From assembly GCA_030849945.1 (NCBI GenBank), contig JAVDKK010000005.1, positions 333,068 to 397,067 on the forward strand: DNA of 64,000 bases, read 5' to 3'. Each line of letters starts with the position of its first letter. Position 1 is the stretch's first letter. The stretch comes from Schauerella fraxinea (lineage in GTDB: Bacteria > Pseudomonadota > Gammaproteobacteria > Burkholderiales > Burkholderiaceae_B). Below are positions 24,619 to 33,589 of this stretch, in pieces. The notes under the pieces are model-generated. The model saw nothing but the letters and a program-made list of their open reading frames with translations. It ran no database searches and was not told where the DNA came from. Both the position numbers and the translations under genes were made by a program.

Positions 24619-25602
24619 ATGCAACGCCGTCAATTTGTCATGGGTCTGTGTGTCGTCGCCAGCGCGGTGTCCGCCGTGGTGGCACCCGTCGCACATGCGC
24701 AGGATTATCCGAACAAGCCGATTCGTCTGATCGTACCGTTCCCGGCCGGCGGCACCACCGACATCGTCGGCCGCCTGTATGCCGACAAGATCGGCAAGGC
24801 GCTGGGCCAAACCATCGTGGTTGAAAACCGCGGCGGCGCGGGCGGCTCGATCGGTAGCGGCGCCATTGCGCAAGCTGCACCCGACGGCTACACGTTGGGC
24901 ATCGCCACGGCCAGCACGCACGGTATCAACCCGGCGATCTACCCGAACCTGCCGTTCGACGCCGAGCGCGATTTCACGCCGATCTCGAATTTGGCACTCG
25001 TGCCGAACATCATGACGATCAACCCCAAGGTGCCGGCCAAGAACATGGCCGAATTCATCAAGTTGGCCAAGTCCGAGCCGGGCAAGCTGACGTACGCCTC
25101 GGCCGGTAACGGCTCGGTGTCGCACATGATGGGCGAACTGTTCAAGATCGCGTCCGGCACCGACATCCTGCATGTGCCTTACCGTGGCGTGGGTCCGGCG
25201 CTGAACGACGCCCTGGCCGGTCAAGTGGACGTCATGTATGACAACCTGCCCTCCACCCTGCCGCACGTGCTCGGTGGCAAGTTGGTGGCGTTGGCTGTCG
25301 CCTCGCCCAAGCGCGTGGCGGCTTTGCCCGACGTGCCGACGTTTGCCGAAGCGGGCCTGACGCCCGTGAACGACGCCGCCTGGTTTGGTCTGATCGCTCC
25401 CGCCAACCTGCCCAAGCCCGTGCTGGACAAGCTGGCTGCCGCCGTGAATCAAGTCGAAAACGACGAAGACACGAAGTCGCGTCTGGCGGCCTTGGGCGCG
25501 GAAACCGTGAACGATACGCCTGAGCAATTCGCCAAGCAGATCGCCACCGAAATCGCCAAGAACAAGCGCATCGCCAAAGAAGCGAACATCAAGCTCGATT
25601 GA
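24619..25602 (+). CDS. Bug family tripartite tricarboxylate transporter receptor
   Basis: 327 residues from ATG 24619 with GGGGAAG upstream. The signal peptide is MQRRQFVMGLCVVASAVSAV, cleaved before QDYPNKPI. The mature protein begins YPNKPIRLIVPFPAGGTTDIVGR, the family hallmark, with VVENRGGAGGSIGS following. Bug receptors are periplasmic and deliver carboxylates or related anions to TctAB or act as orphan receptors; no membrane subunits are here. It is followed by the N-formylglutamate amidohydrolase gene 64 bases downstream. The divergent LysR probably controls it. Confidence 0.94.
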   Translation: MQRRQFVMGLCVVASAVSAVVAPVAHAQDYPNKPIRLIVPFPAGGTTDIVGRLYADKIGKALGQTIVVENRGGAGGSIGSGAIAQAAPDGYTLGIATASTHGINPAIYPNLPFDAERDFTPISNLALVPNIMTINPKVPAKNMAEFIKLAKSEPGKLTYASAGNGSVSHMMGELFKIASGTDILHVPYRGVGPALNDALAGQVDVMYDNLPSTLPHVLGGKLVALAVASPKRVAALPDVPTFAEAGLTPVNDAAWFGLIAPANLPKPVLDKLAAAVNQVENDEDTKSRLAALGAETVNDTPEQFAKQIATEIAKNKRIAKEANIKLD

Positions 25603-25666
25603 TGTTCCGGCGCGCGGTGTCATGTGACGCCGCGCGCACCACACACAATCGGAAGTCTTGAAACCT

Positions 25667-26545
25667 ATGCTGATCACCCAACCGCTTTCTTATCGTCTGG
25701 ATTTGCCCGACGATTACCCCAACACCCCGGCCGCCGCGCCGCTGGTGCTCGATTCGCCGCACAGCGGCACGGCCTACCCGCCCGATTTCGCACCCGCCGT
25801 GAACTTCGGTGCGCTGCGTACCGCCGAAGACACCTGGGTTGCCGATCTCTGGTCCGACGCCATCGCCATGGGCGTGCCGTTGATTGCCGCCCATTTCCCG
25901 CGCGCCTACATCGATGCCAACCGCGGTGCCAACGAAATCGATAGCCTGCTGCTCGATGCACCCTGGCCCGGCGAGATCGCCGAGTCGCCCAAGGTGAAGC
26001 TGGGCAAAGGCTTGATCTGGCGCATGCTCGACGACGGCACGCCGCTCTATGATCGCAAGTTGTCGATCGACGAAGTTCAGCACCGCATCGATGCGTGCTG
26101 GATGCCGTACCACACCGAACTCGGTCGTGTGATCGACGCGGCGCACGCGCGCTTCGGCAAGGTCTGGCACATCAACTGCCATTCGATGCCCAGCGTGGCC
26201 GGCGCCTATGCGACCGATCAACCTGGCCTGGTGCATCCCGACTTCGTGCTCGGCGACCGCGACGGCACGACCGGCGATCCGTCGTTTCGCGAGTTCGTGG
26301 CGCAATGGCTGCGAGGCCGAGGCTACAACGTCACCGTCAACGATCCCTATAAAGGCGTTGAACTGGTGCGCGCTTTCGGCGATCCGGAAGACGGCCGCAA
26401 CAGCTTGCAGATCGAGATCAACCGCAATCTGTACATGGATGAAATCTCGCTGCGACCGAGCGAGAACTACGGCAAACTGAAAAGCGATCTGCGCGACCTG
26501 ACCGCCGCATTGATCGCATGGATGGCGCCGCAAGTCGCGGCGTGA
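25667..26545 (+). CDS. N-formylglutamate amidohydrolase family protein
   Basis: 292 residues from ATG 25667. The N-terminus PLVLDSPHSGTAYP (residues 24-37) and WHINCHSMPSVAG with EINRNLYMDE near the end mark the FGase family, which hydrolyses N-formylglutamate or similar N-acyl amino acids and is zinc-dependent. No Hut genes are nearby, so the substrate is uncertain. It shares a transcription unit with the Bug receptor, which may import its substrate. Confidence 0.9.
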   Translation: MLITQPLSYRLDLPDDYPNTPAAAPLVLDSPHSGTAYPPDFAPAVNFGALRTAEDTWVADLWSDAIAMGVPLIAAHFPRAYIDANRGANEIDSLLLDAPWPGEIAESPKVKLGKGLIWRMLDDGTPLYDRKLSIDEVQHRIDACWMPYHTELGRVIDAAHARFGKVWHINCHSMPSVAGAYATDQPGLVHPDFVLGDRDGTTGDPSFREFVAQWLRGRGYNVTVNDPYKGVELVRAFGDPEDGRNSLQIEINRNLYMDEISLRPSENYGKLKSDLRDLTAALIAWMAPQVAA

Positions 26546-26648
26546 CGTCGGCTCGCCTCGTCAGAAGTCGTTTCAACGTCATCGTAGGACGTTGCGACGC
26601 GCCCTCGACGCCGCGTCACCAGTGGTGAAGCGCCTCGTCAGCGACTGA

Positions 26649-27878
26649 TCAAGGTCGCGCAACGAGGCGCGTGTCGACCCATTCGATCCAATGCCGAACC
26701 GGCACCTCGGTGCCGCTTTGCAGATGACCGATGCACCCGATATTGGCCGACACGATCACATCGGCTTGAGTTGGCGCAATCGCTGCCAGTTTGCGATCGC
26801 GCAAGGTGAGACTCATCTCCGGCTGCAGAACCGAATAGGCGCCCGCCGAGCCGCAGCACAAATGCTTGTCTGAAAACGGCAGCGACTGAAATCCGAGCGT
26901 GACCAGCATTCGCTCGGTCACCCCGCCCAGCCCCTGCCAGTGTTGCAGGGTGCACGGGGGATGAAACGCTACCGAGCCGCCCGTTTGCATCAAGGCCCGT
27001 AAATCGTCGGCATGCGGCGCAACCAATTCGGCCACATCTTTCACGTACCCTACCAGCCGCTGCGCCAGCTCGGCGTAAACGGGATCGTGCCGCAGATGAT
27101 GCGCGTAGTCCTTGACCATGGCACCGCAACCCGAGGCATTCATGACGATTGCCTCCACCTTTCCGCTTTCAAGCGCAGGAAGCCACGCATCGATATTGGC
27201 GCGCATCTGCACCAACGCCGCCGGGCCGTCGTCGAGATGGAAATTGATGGCGCCGCAACAGCCTTTTTGAACACCGTACGACGCGCCGATTCCGATCGCG
27301 TCGAGCACGCGGATGGTTGCCGCATCGATGGTGGGCATCATCGCGGGCTGAACGCAGCCCGACAATAAATACACCTGCCGCGCATGCCTGCCCACCTCGG
27401 GCAACGCGCCGGCGGCGCGATGCGCAGGCACTTTACGTTTCAGTGCTGCCGGCAAGAGCGGCCGCATGCGTTTACCCACGCGCATGAGCGGCGCGAACCA
27501 AGGCGCGTTGAGCGCATGGCGCAACGTTGCGCGTCGCACCCGGTCCCACAGTGGGCGCTCCACTTTTTGATCGACCCATTCCCGCCCCAGGTCGATGAGG
27601 TGCCCGTACTCCACACCCGATGGGCACGTGGTTTCGCAATTGCGACACGTCAGGCAACGATCCAGGTGCTGTTGCGTGGCCCGCGTTGGCGTCTCGCCTT
27701 CCAGCATCTGTTTGATGAGATAAATACGCCCGCGCGGGCTATCGAGCTCGTCGCCCAGCACTTGATACGTGGGACAGGTGGCGGTGCAAAATCCGCAATG
27801 CACGCATCGCCGCAAAATGGCGTCGGCCTCGGCGCCTTTTGGCGTATCACGAACCCAGGAAGCTAGATTGGTTTGCAT
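26649..27878 (-). CDS. glcF: Glycolate oxidase iron-sulfur subunit
   Basis: 409 residues with two 4Fe-4S motifs: C25-x2-C-x2-C-x3-C35 (CVHCGFCTATC) and C75-x2-C-x2-C-x3-C85. The two CCG domains include GCCGAINFHLDD and CCGSAGAYSVLQPE. It transfers electrons from the flavin subunits to the quinone pool. It is the last gene of a glcDEF operon, starting 6 bases after the glcE stop. Confidence 0.95.
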   Translation of the reverse strand: MQTNLASWVRDTPKGAEADAILRRCVHCGFCTATCPTYQVLGDELDSPRGRIYLIKQMLEGETPTRATQQHLDRCLTCRNCETTCPSGVEYGHLIDLGREWVDQKVERPLWDRVRRATLRHALNAPWFAPLMRVGKRMRPLLPAALKRKVPAHRAAGALPEVGRHARQVYLLSGCVQPAMMPTIDAATIRVLDAIGIGASYGVQKGCCGAINFHLDDGPAALVQMRANIDAWLPALESGKVEAIVMNASGCGAMVKDYAHHLRHDPVYAELAQRLVGYVKDVAELVAPHADDLRALMQTGGSVAFHPPCTLQHWQGLGGVTERMLVTLGFQSLPFSDKHLCCGSAGAYSVLQPEMSLTLRDRKLAAIAPTQADVIVSANIGCIGHLQSGTEVPVRHWIEWVDTRLVARP

Positions 27879-27884
27879 AGGCGA

Positions 27885-29111
27885 TCAGAGATCCGGATAA
27901 AGACGACCCGCATTGAAGAGCCCCCAGGGGTCGAACTCTTGCTTGAGCCGGCGGGTGATCGCCATGACGCCTGGTTCCGGGGGATGAAATGCGCCGCCTG
28001 CGATGTCGGCGGCGCCGTCGCCCACGCGATACAGCGTGGCACTGCCTCCCGCCGCACGTACCGCTTCACGCAATGCCGCGGCGTTGCGCGCACCCGTCAA
28101 CCAACGTTGCGCCCCGCCCCACTCGATCAGCGCCGCTTCGTCCAGGCACACCGGCGAGGTTGGTGGCACGATGACGCGCCATATCGACTGACCGGCCGTG
28201 AACACTGGCATCTGCTGGTGCCGCAACTGCGTCCAGACGGCCGCGGCACGTTCGCCTTGCTCACGTTCGCCCCCCATCTCAGCGATCGCGGATGCCAGCG
28301 CCGGAGGCGATCCGGATAGCCGAACGGCGGTGTTGCCGCGCCAGGAGGTCGAACCCGCCAAGCCCGCAGAGATCGCGGAATCAGTCGCGCCGGCAGCGCT
28401 CGTCGGGCCGGTGGTGCCTGCAGCGACGGTCGAGTCGCTGGCGCCTGTCGATGCTGGCAAGTTCGCCCTGTCTGCGATCCACGCCGAGGCTGAGATCGGT
28501 AGCGGCCGTTGCCGCCACGTCGAAAACGTTGCCATCGCTTGCTCGCGCGTCAGGTCGAACCACAGCGTGCATTCTTCAATGGGCCGCGGCACCACCTTCA
28601 ACGACACTTCGGCGATCGCGCCGAGAATGCCCATCGATCCGGCGAGCACGCGCGAGACGTCGTAGCCGGCTACGTTTTTCATGACCTCGCCACCGAAGGA
28701 CAACAGCCGGCCCTGTGCATCCAGCAGCCGCGTGCCCAACACGAAATCGCGTACGCCGCCAGCCGCGATGCGGCGTGGGCCGGCCAGCCCCGCCGCCACG
28801 CAACCGCCTACCGTGGAGCCTGCGCCGAAGATCGGCGGCTCGAACGCCAACATCTGATTCTCGGCGGCCAACGCCGCTTCGAGCGTGGACACCAATGTGC
28901 CCGCGCGCACCGTGATCACCAACTCCGACGGGTGGTAATCGACGATACCGGCATACGTGCCCATTTCGAGCACGCAGTGCCCGTCCTCAGGCCGCGGCGC
29001 GCGATAGTTGCCGAAGAAATTTTTGGTGCCGCCGCCCGACACCCACAATGGCTTATGGCCCGCGCGTGCGGTCATCACCTGATCGCACAGTTCGCTCAGA
29101 ACGAAATCCAT
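27885..29111 (-). CDS. glcE: Glycolate oxidase FAD-binding subunit
   Basis: 408 residues. A VAO-type FAD-binding domain lies near the N-terminus (PLWVSGGGTKNFFG; GAGSTVGGCVAAGLAGPRRI; GEVMKNVAGYDVSR). Family members are about 350-370 residues; the excess comes from an Ala/Ser/Thr/Gly-rich stretch at about 216-256 (STGASDSTVAAGTTGPTSAA and more). It lies 8 bases after the glcD stop. Confidence 0.93.
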   Translation of the reverse strand: MDFVLSELCDQVMTARAGHKPLWVSGGGTKNFFGNYRAPRPEDGHCVLEMGTYAGIVDYHPSELVITVRAGTLVSTLEAALAAENQMLAFEPPIFGAGSTVGGCVAAGLAGPRRIAAGGVRDFVLGTRLLDAQGRLLSFGGEVMKNVAGYDVSRVLAGSMGILGAIAEVSLKVVPRPIEECTLWFDLTREQAMATFSTWRQRPLPISASAWIADRANLPASTGASDSTVAAGTTGPTSAAGATDSAISAGLAGSTSWRGNTAVRLSGSPPALASAIAEMGGEREQGERAAAVWTQLRHQQMPVFTAGQSIWRVIVPPTSPVCLDEAALIEWGGAQRWLTGARNAAALREAVRAAGGSATLYRVGDGAADIAGGAFHPPEPGVMAITRRLKQEFDPWGLFNAGRLYPDL

Positions 29112-29119
29112 CGTGCCGC

Positions 29120-30622
29120 CTAAAACCGCGACAGATCGGGGAAGTGCATTTCTCCGTTATGGACATGCATCTTGCCGTACTCCGCGCAGCGCGCGAGCGT
29201 CGGAATGACTTTGTCGGGATTGAGCAAACCCGAAGGATCGAACGATCGCTTCACGGCGCTGAACACAGCAAGTTCTTCTTGCGAAAACTGAACGCACATT
29301 TGATTTATTTTCTCCAGTCCCACCCCGTGCTCTCCCGTCACGGTTCCTCCAACCTGAACGCATAATTCCAGAATCTCGGCGCCGAACTTCTCGGCACGTT
29401 CGACCTGGTCAGGCACGTTGGCGTCAAACATAATCAACGGATGCAGATTGCCGTCGCCCGCATGAAACACGTTGGCGCAGCGCAAGCTGTAGTCGTCCTC
29501 CATCTGTTCGATCGCCGACAGCACGCGCGCCAAATGACGCCGCGGAATCGTGCCGTCCATACAGTAATAATCCGGCGATACCCGGCCGGCCGCGGGAAAC
29601 GCATTCTTGCGTCCCGCCCAGAATCGCAGACGCTCTTCTTCAGATGCCGACACCTGCAACCGCGTGGCGCCGGCGGCGCTGAAGATCGCTTCCATGCGGG
29701 CAATCTCATGCGCCACTTCATGTTCGGTGCCGTCGGATTCGCATAGCAATATTGCGGCGGCATCCATGTCGTAGCCTGCTTTCACGAAGGGCTCGACCAT
29801 GTGCACTGCGCGCCGATCCATCATCTCGAGCCCGGCGGGAATAATGCCTTGCGCAATGACGGCGGTGACCGCGTTGCCGGCCGTTTCCACACTCGCAAAG
29901 CTTGCCATCACGACCTGTGCGCAGGCCGGTTTGGGAATGAGCTTGACGGTGACTTCGGTGACGATACCCAGCATTCCTTCAGAGCCGATGAATGCCGCCA
30001 GCAAATCCAGGCCATCGGTTTGCGGCGCGTCGCTGCCCAATTCAACGATCTCGCCATCGCACATCACCGCGCGTACGCGCAGCACGTTATGCACCGTCAG
30101 CCCGTACTTCAAGCAATGCACGCCGCCCGAATTTTCGGCCACGTTCCCGCCGATGGAACAGGCGATCTGACTGGAGGGGTCCGGCGCGTAGGCCAAACCG
30201 TAAGGCGCCGCAGCTTCGGAAATCGCGAGGTTGCGCACGCCCGGCTCGAGCACCGCAATCGCAGCCTGCGGGTCGATGCGTTTGATGCGATTGAGTTTTG
30301 AGAGCCCGAGCAACACGCCTGCCGCGTGGGGCGTCGCGCCGCCGGAAAGCCCGGTGCCGGCGCCGCGGGGGACCACCGGCACTTTCAAGGCGTGACATGC
30401 TTTCATCACTGCCTGCACTTGCGCCTCGGTCTCGGGAAGCACGACCACCTTGGGCAGCGTTCGAAAGAGCGACAAGCCGTCGCATTCGTACGGACGGGTA
30501 TCCTCCGCGCGATGAAGCACACAATGCTTGGGCACTGCGCGTTGCAGTGCAGCAATCAATACGTGCGCCTCGACCGGAACCTCGGGAACGGTGGAGAGCG
30601 CAAAAGGCACGGCGTCATTCAT
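29120..30622 (-). CDS. glcD: Glycolate oxidase FAD-linked subunit
   Basis: 500 residues from ATG 30622. The FAD-binding region shows PRGAGTGLSGGATPHAAG and IGGNVAENSGGVHCLKYG. The C-terminal FAD-oxidase domain contains HAGDGNLHPLIMFD and GTVTGEHGVGLEKI. Together with glcE and glcF it oxidises glycolate (and D-lactate) to glyoxylate. First gene of the operon. It lies 102 bases downstream of the D-lactate dehydrogenase stop on the same strand, with a GC hairpin (30679-30697) but no T tract between. Confidence 0.96.
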   Translation of the reverse strand: MNDAVPFALSTVPEVPVEAHVLIAALQRAVPKHCVLHRAEDTRPYECDGLSLFRTLPKVVVLPETEAQVQAVMKACHALKVPVVPRGAGTGLSGGATPHAAGVLLGLSKLNRIKRIDPQAAIAVLEPGVRNLAISEAAAPYGLAYAPDPSSQIACSIGGNVAENSGGVHCLKYGLTVHNVLRVRAVMCDGEIVELGSDAPQTDGLDLLAAFIGSEGMLGIVTEVTVKLIPKPACAQVVMASFASVETAGNAVTAVIAQGIIPAGLEMMDRRAVHMVEPFVKAGYDMDAAAILLCESDGTEHEVAHEIARMEAIFSAAGATRLQVSASEEERLRFWAGRKNAFPAAGRVSPDYYCMDGTIPRRHLARVLSAIEQMEDDYSLRCANVFHAGDGNLHPLIMFDANVPDQVERAEKFGAEILELCVQVGGTVTGEHGVGLEKINQMCVQFSQEELAVFSAVKRSFDPSGLLNPDKVIPTLARCAEYGKMHVHNGEMHFPDLSRF

Positions 30623-30724
30623 GACGCCTACGATACCGTTACACCGGGCGTCGCACAGGCCGGGATTTACCCGTAGCAAGGGGCGCAAACGCGCCCCTCG
30701 CAATGCCTGCTTACCAAATTGCGA

Positions 30725-32134
30725 TCACCAGGGGAAGATCTTGCCCGGGTTGAGGATGTTGTTGGGGTCGAAGGCGTGCTTCAGGCTGCGCATCAAGGCC
30801 AGCGCATCCTCGCCATGCTCCTCTTCGAGAAATTGCATCTTGTGCAGTCCCACCCCGTGCTCGCCGGAGCACGTGCCGTCATAGGCGATCGCGCGACGCG
30901 CCAAGCGATGGTTGACGACCTCGGACTCTTCCCAGTCGGTGGGGCTATTCGGATCGAGCAGCATCAAGACGTGGAAGTTGCCGTCGCCGACGTGTCCGAC
31001 AATGGTGTACGGAAAATTGGCCTTGGACAGATCCTCGACCGTTTCGCGCACGCAGTCGGCCAGACGCGAAATGGGCACGCATACATCGGTGGTGCTGGAA
31101 CGGCAGCCGGGCCGCAATTGCAGGCCGGCAAAATACGCGTTGTGGCGTGCGGTCCAAAGCCGGCTGCGATCTTCCGGCTGGGCAGCCCATTCGAAATCCA
31201 TACCGCCGTTATCACGCGTGATGTCCTGCACCACGCGCGCTTGCTCCTCGACGCCGGCAGGGCTGCCGTGAAACTCGAACAGCAAGATCGGGCTTTCGCG
31301 CAAGCTAAGGTGGCTGTAGCGGTTGACCGCGCGCACGCCGGCCTCGTCCATGAACTCGACGCGGGCAACGGGCACGCCCATCTGGATGATCTCGATCACG
31401 CTTTGCACGGCGGCGTCCAGCGATTCGAAATTGCAGATCGCGGCCGACACGGCTTCCGGCTGCGGGTACAACCGCACAGTAACCTCAGTGATGATGCCGA
31501 GTGTGCCTTCGCTTCCGACGAAGATCCGCGTGAGGTCGTAGCCGGTGGATGACTTGCGCGCCCGGCTAGCGGTGCGGATCACGCGGCCGTCGGCGGTGAC
31601 CACCGTGAGCGATACGACGTTTTCGCGCATGGTGCCGTAGCGCACGGCATTGGTGCCCGATGCGCGCGTGGCCGCCATGCCGCCCAGGCTCGCATCGGCG
31701 CCGGGATCGATCGGAAAGAACAAACCGGTATCGCGTAGTTCTTCGTTGAGCTGCTTGCGGGTCACACCAGCCTGCACGGTTGCCGTCAGATCCTCGCCAT
31801 GAACGGCCACGATCTGGTTCATCTGCGACACATCGAGCGTGATGCCGCCCTGGATCGCCAGCGTATGGCCTTCAAGCGACGAGCCCGTGCCATAGGGAAT
31901 CAGCGGCACGCCATGCGCGTTGCAAAGCTTGGCGACGGCTACGACTTCTTCGGTGGTGTGGGCATAGACGACGGCGTCCGGCGGCATGGCCGGATAGGGC
32001 GACTCATCGGTGCCATGGTGTTCGCGTACGGCCGCCACGACGGACAGCCGATCGCCGAACAGCGCGCGCAGCGCCTCCAGGCAAGCTTCGGGAAGGGGAC
32101 GGCGCAACGCTTGGCCGAGATCGGGAGCATTCAT
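30725..32134 (-). CDS. FAD-linked D-lactate dehydrogenase (cytochrome) family
   Basis: 469 residues from ATG 32134. The FAD-binding domain has PYGTGSSLEGHTLAIQGG and IDPGADASLGGMAATRASGTNAVRYG. The C-terminal domain contains HVGDGNFHVLMLLD and CSGEHGVGLHKM. The sequence fits the eukaryote/bacterial Dld/D-2-hydroxyacid dehydrogenase family that passes electrons to cytochrome c or quinone. Position just upstream of glcD suggests joint use of 2-hydroxyacids. Confidence 0.9.
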   Translation of the reverse strand: MNAPDLGQALRRPLPEACLEALRALFGDRLSVVAAVREHHGTDESPYPAMPPDAVVYAHTTEEVVAVAKLCNAHGVPLIPYGTGSSLEGHTLAIQGGITLDVSQMNQIVAVHGEDLTATVQAGVTRKQLNEELRDTGLFFPIDPGADASLGGMAATRASGTNAVRYGTMRENVVSLTVVTADGRVIRTASRARKSSTGYDLTRIFVGSEGTLGIITEVTVRLYPQPEAVSAAICNFESLDAAVQSVIEIIQMGVPVARVEFMDEAGVRAVNRYSHLSLRESPILLFEFHGSPAGVEEQARVVQDITRDNGGMDFEWAAQPEDRSRLWTARHNAYFAGLQLRPGCRSSTTDVCVPISRLADCVRETVEDLSKANFPYTIVGHVGDGNFHVLMLLDPNSPTDWEESEVVNHRLARRAIAYDGTCSGEHGVGLHKMQFLEEEHGEDALALMRSLKHAFDPNNILNPGKIFPW

Positions 32135-32243
32135 GGACGTGATCAAACCGAGGGTGTGGAAGCCTTCGATTTTACGCCCTATCGGGGCGGTGCCGCCGCA
32201 GCCGTTATCGTGCGGCGCACCATCGCTGGCGCGCCGCGGGGTC

Positions 32244-33314
32244 TTACTTGGCCGTGATGGTATTGCGACGGCGTTCGCGCACGGCGTTCGCCAAGCGTTC
32301 GAGCGTGGCCACCGAAGATTCCCAATCGATGCAGCCGTCGGTAATGCTTTGGCCGTACGTCAAGGGTTGGCCTTCGATCAGATCCTGACGTCCGCCCAAC
32401 AGATGGCTCTCGATCATGACGCCGACCAGGCGCGTATCGCCACGCTCGATCTGACGCGACACATCGTCGATCACCAGCGGCTGGTTTTCAGGCTTCTTGC
32501 TGCTGTTGGCGTGGCTGGCGTCGACCATTACGCGAGGCGCCAAGCCGTTTTTCGCCATGTCCAGGCACGCGGCTTCAACGCTGGCTGCGTCGTAGTTGGG
32601 CGCTTTGCCGCCGCGCAAAATCACGTGGCAATCCTCGTTACCCGCCGTCGACACGATGGCCGAGTGGCCGCCTTTGGTGACCGACAGGAAATGGTGCGAT
32701 TGCGACGCGGCCTTGATGGCGTCAACGGCGATTTTGACGTTGCCGTCGGTACCGTTTTTGAATCCCACCGGGCACGACAACCCCGATGCCAGCTCGCGGT
32801 GCACCTGGCTCTCGGTCGTGCGGGCACCGATCGCGCCCCACGAGACCAGGTCCGCGATGTACTGCGGCGTGATCATGTCGAGGAATTCGCAGCCGGCAGG
32901 TACGCCACGGCTATTGATCTGCAGAAGCAATTCGCGGGCGATGCGAATGCCGCGGTTGATATCGAAACTGCCGTCCAACTCCGGATCGTTGATCAGCCCT
33001 TTCCAACCCACCGTGGTGCGCGGCTTTTCGAAGTACACCCGCATGACGATTTCGAGCTCGCCGCGCAGACGATCGCGCACCGGTTTCAAGCGATCGGCGT
33101 ACTCGAGAGCTGCGCGCGTATCGTGAATCGAGCAGGGCCCGATCACCACGGCAACGCGGTCTTCCATGCCGTGCAAAATGCGGTGCAGCGCCTGACGCGT
33201 GGTGAACACGGTGTTCGACGCCTCGGGAGTACATGCAAACTCGCGCATCACGTGCGAGGGGGGATTGAGCTCTTTGATTTCGCGGATGCGAAGGTCGTCG
33301 GTATTGTGGGACAC
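32244..33314 (-). CDS. aroG: 3-Deoxy-7-phosphoheptulonate synthase, class I
   Basis: 356 residues. It condenses PEP and erythrose-4-phosphate, the first step of aromatic amino-acid synthesis. Motifs include VAVVIGPCSIHDTRAALEYA, EKPRTTVGWKGLINDP, VGFKNGTDGN and MVDASHANSSKKPENQ. The GTG at 33314 was preferred because GGAG lies 8 bases upstream; a GTG at 33323 leaves it too close. A leader peptide and a terminator precede the gene, so it is very likely controlled by transcription attenuation. The tldD gene is upstream on the same strand. Confidence 0.96.
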   Translation of the reverse strand: MSHNTDDLRIREIKELNPPSHVMREFACTPEASNTVFTTRQALHRILHGMEDRVAVVIGPCSIHDTRAALEYADRLKPVRDRLRGELEIVMRVYFEKPRTTVGWKGLINDPELDGSFDINRGIRIARELLLQINSRGVPAGCEFLDMITPQYIADLVSWGAIGARTTESQVHRELASGLSCPVGFKNGTDGNVKIAVDAIKAASQSHHFLSVTKGGHSAIVSTAGNEDCHVILRGGKAPNYDAASVEAACLDMAKNGLAPRVMVDASHANSSKKPENQPLVIDDVSRQIERGDTRLVGVMIESHLLGGRQDLIEGQPLTYGQSITDGCIDWESSVATLERLANAVRERRRNTITAK

Positions 33315-33345
33315 AGCTTTCACTCCGGGTTGGCCAGGCTCGCGG

Positions 33346-33378
33346 CATAAAAAAAGCCGCCAGGGCTGGCGGCTTTTT
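33346..33378 (-). terminator. Attenuator terminator in the aroG leader
   Basis: AAAAAGCCGCCAG and CTGGCGGCTTTTT form a 13-bp stem with a 2-base loop, followed on the minus strand by 7 T. It lies 20 nt after the leader peptide stop and 32 nt before the aroG start. The 5' arm CCGCCAG can alternatively pair with CTGGCGG inside the leader reading frame (33421-33428). Confidence 0.85.
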
Positions 33379-33398
33379 CAAGATATTCGGCAAGAACT

Positions 33399-33482
33399 TC
33401 AGTGTGCGCGAATCCCTTCCTCCGCCAGCGGCATAGGAAACCCATAAAAATAAAAATAAAACGGGCGGGATGCGAAATTCAT
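33399..33482 (-). CDS. aroG leader peptide (Phe/Tyr-rich, attenuator)
   Basis: A 27-codon frame from ATG 33482 to TGA 33399. Residues 8-15 read FYFYFYGF, and F3 adds to eight aromatic residues in 27. The aromatic codons are TTT-TAT repeats at 33440-33461. Codons 18-21 carry CCGCTGGCGG, which can pair with the 5' arm of the downstream terminator. The start codon has no strong Shine-Dalgarno sequence. The combination of an aromatic run, competing RNA arms and a terminator just before an aromatic-pathway gene is the classic attenuator layout of pheA-type leaders. The choice of Phe or Tyr as the sensed residue is inference. Confidence 0.8.
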   Translation of the reverse strand: MNFASRPFYFYFYGFPMPLAEEGIRAH

Positions 33483-33589
33483 GTGAAGGACTCTAGCAGA
33501 AAAGAAATCGACTGTCACCCACAGGCGCGCCAACGGTGTGGCAAAGGCGCGACGCCATGCGCCACGCCTTACCTCGCTTCAAGCACGGC

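Noticed and set aside
30679..30697. Terminator between the D-lactate dehydrogenase and glcD
   Set aside because: GGGGCGC/GCGCCCC is a good hairpin but has no T tract in the minus reading, so it may only pause or process the transcript.
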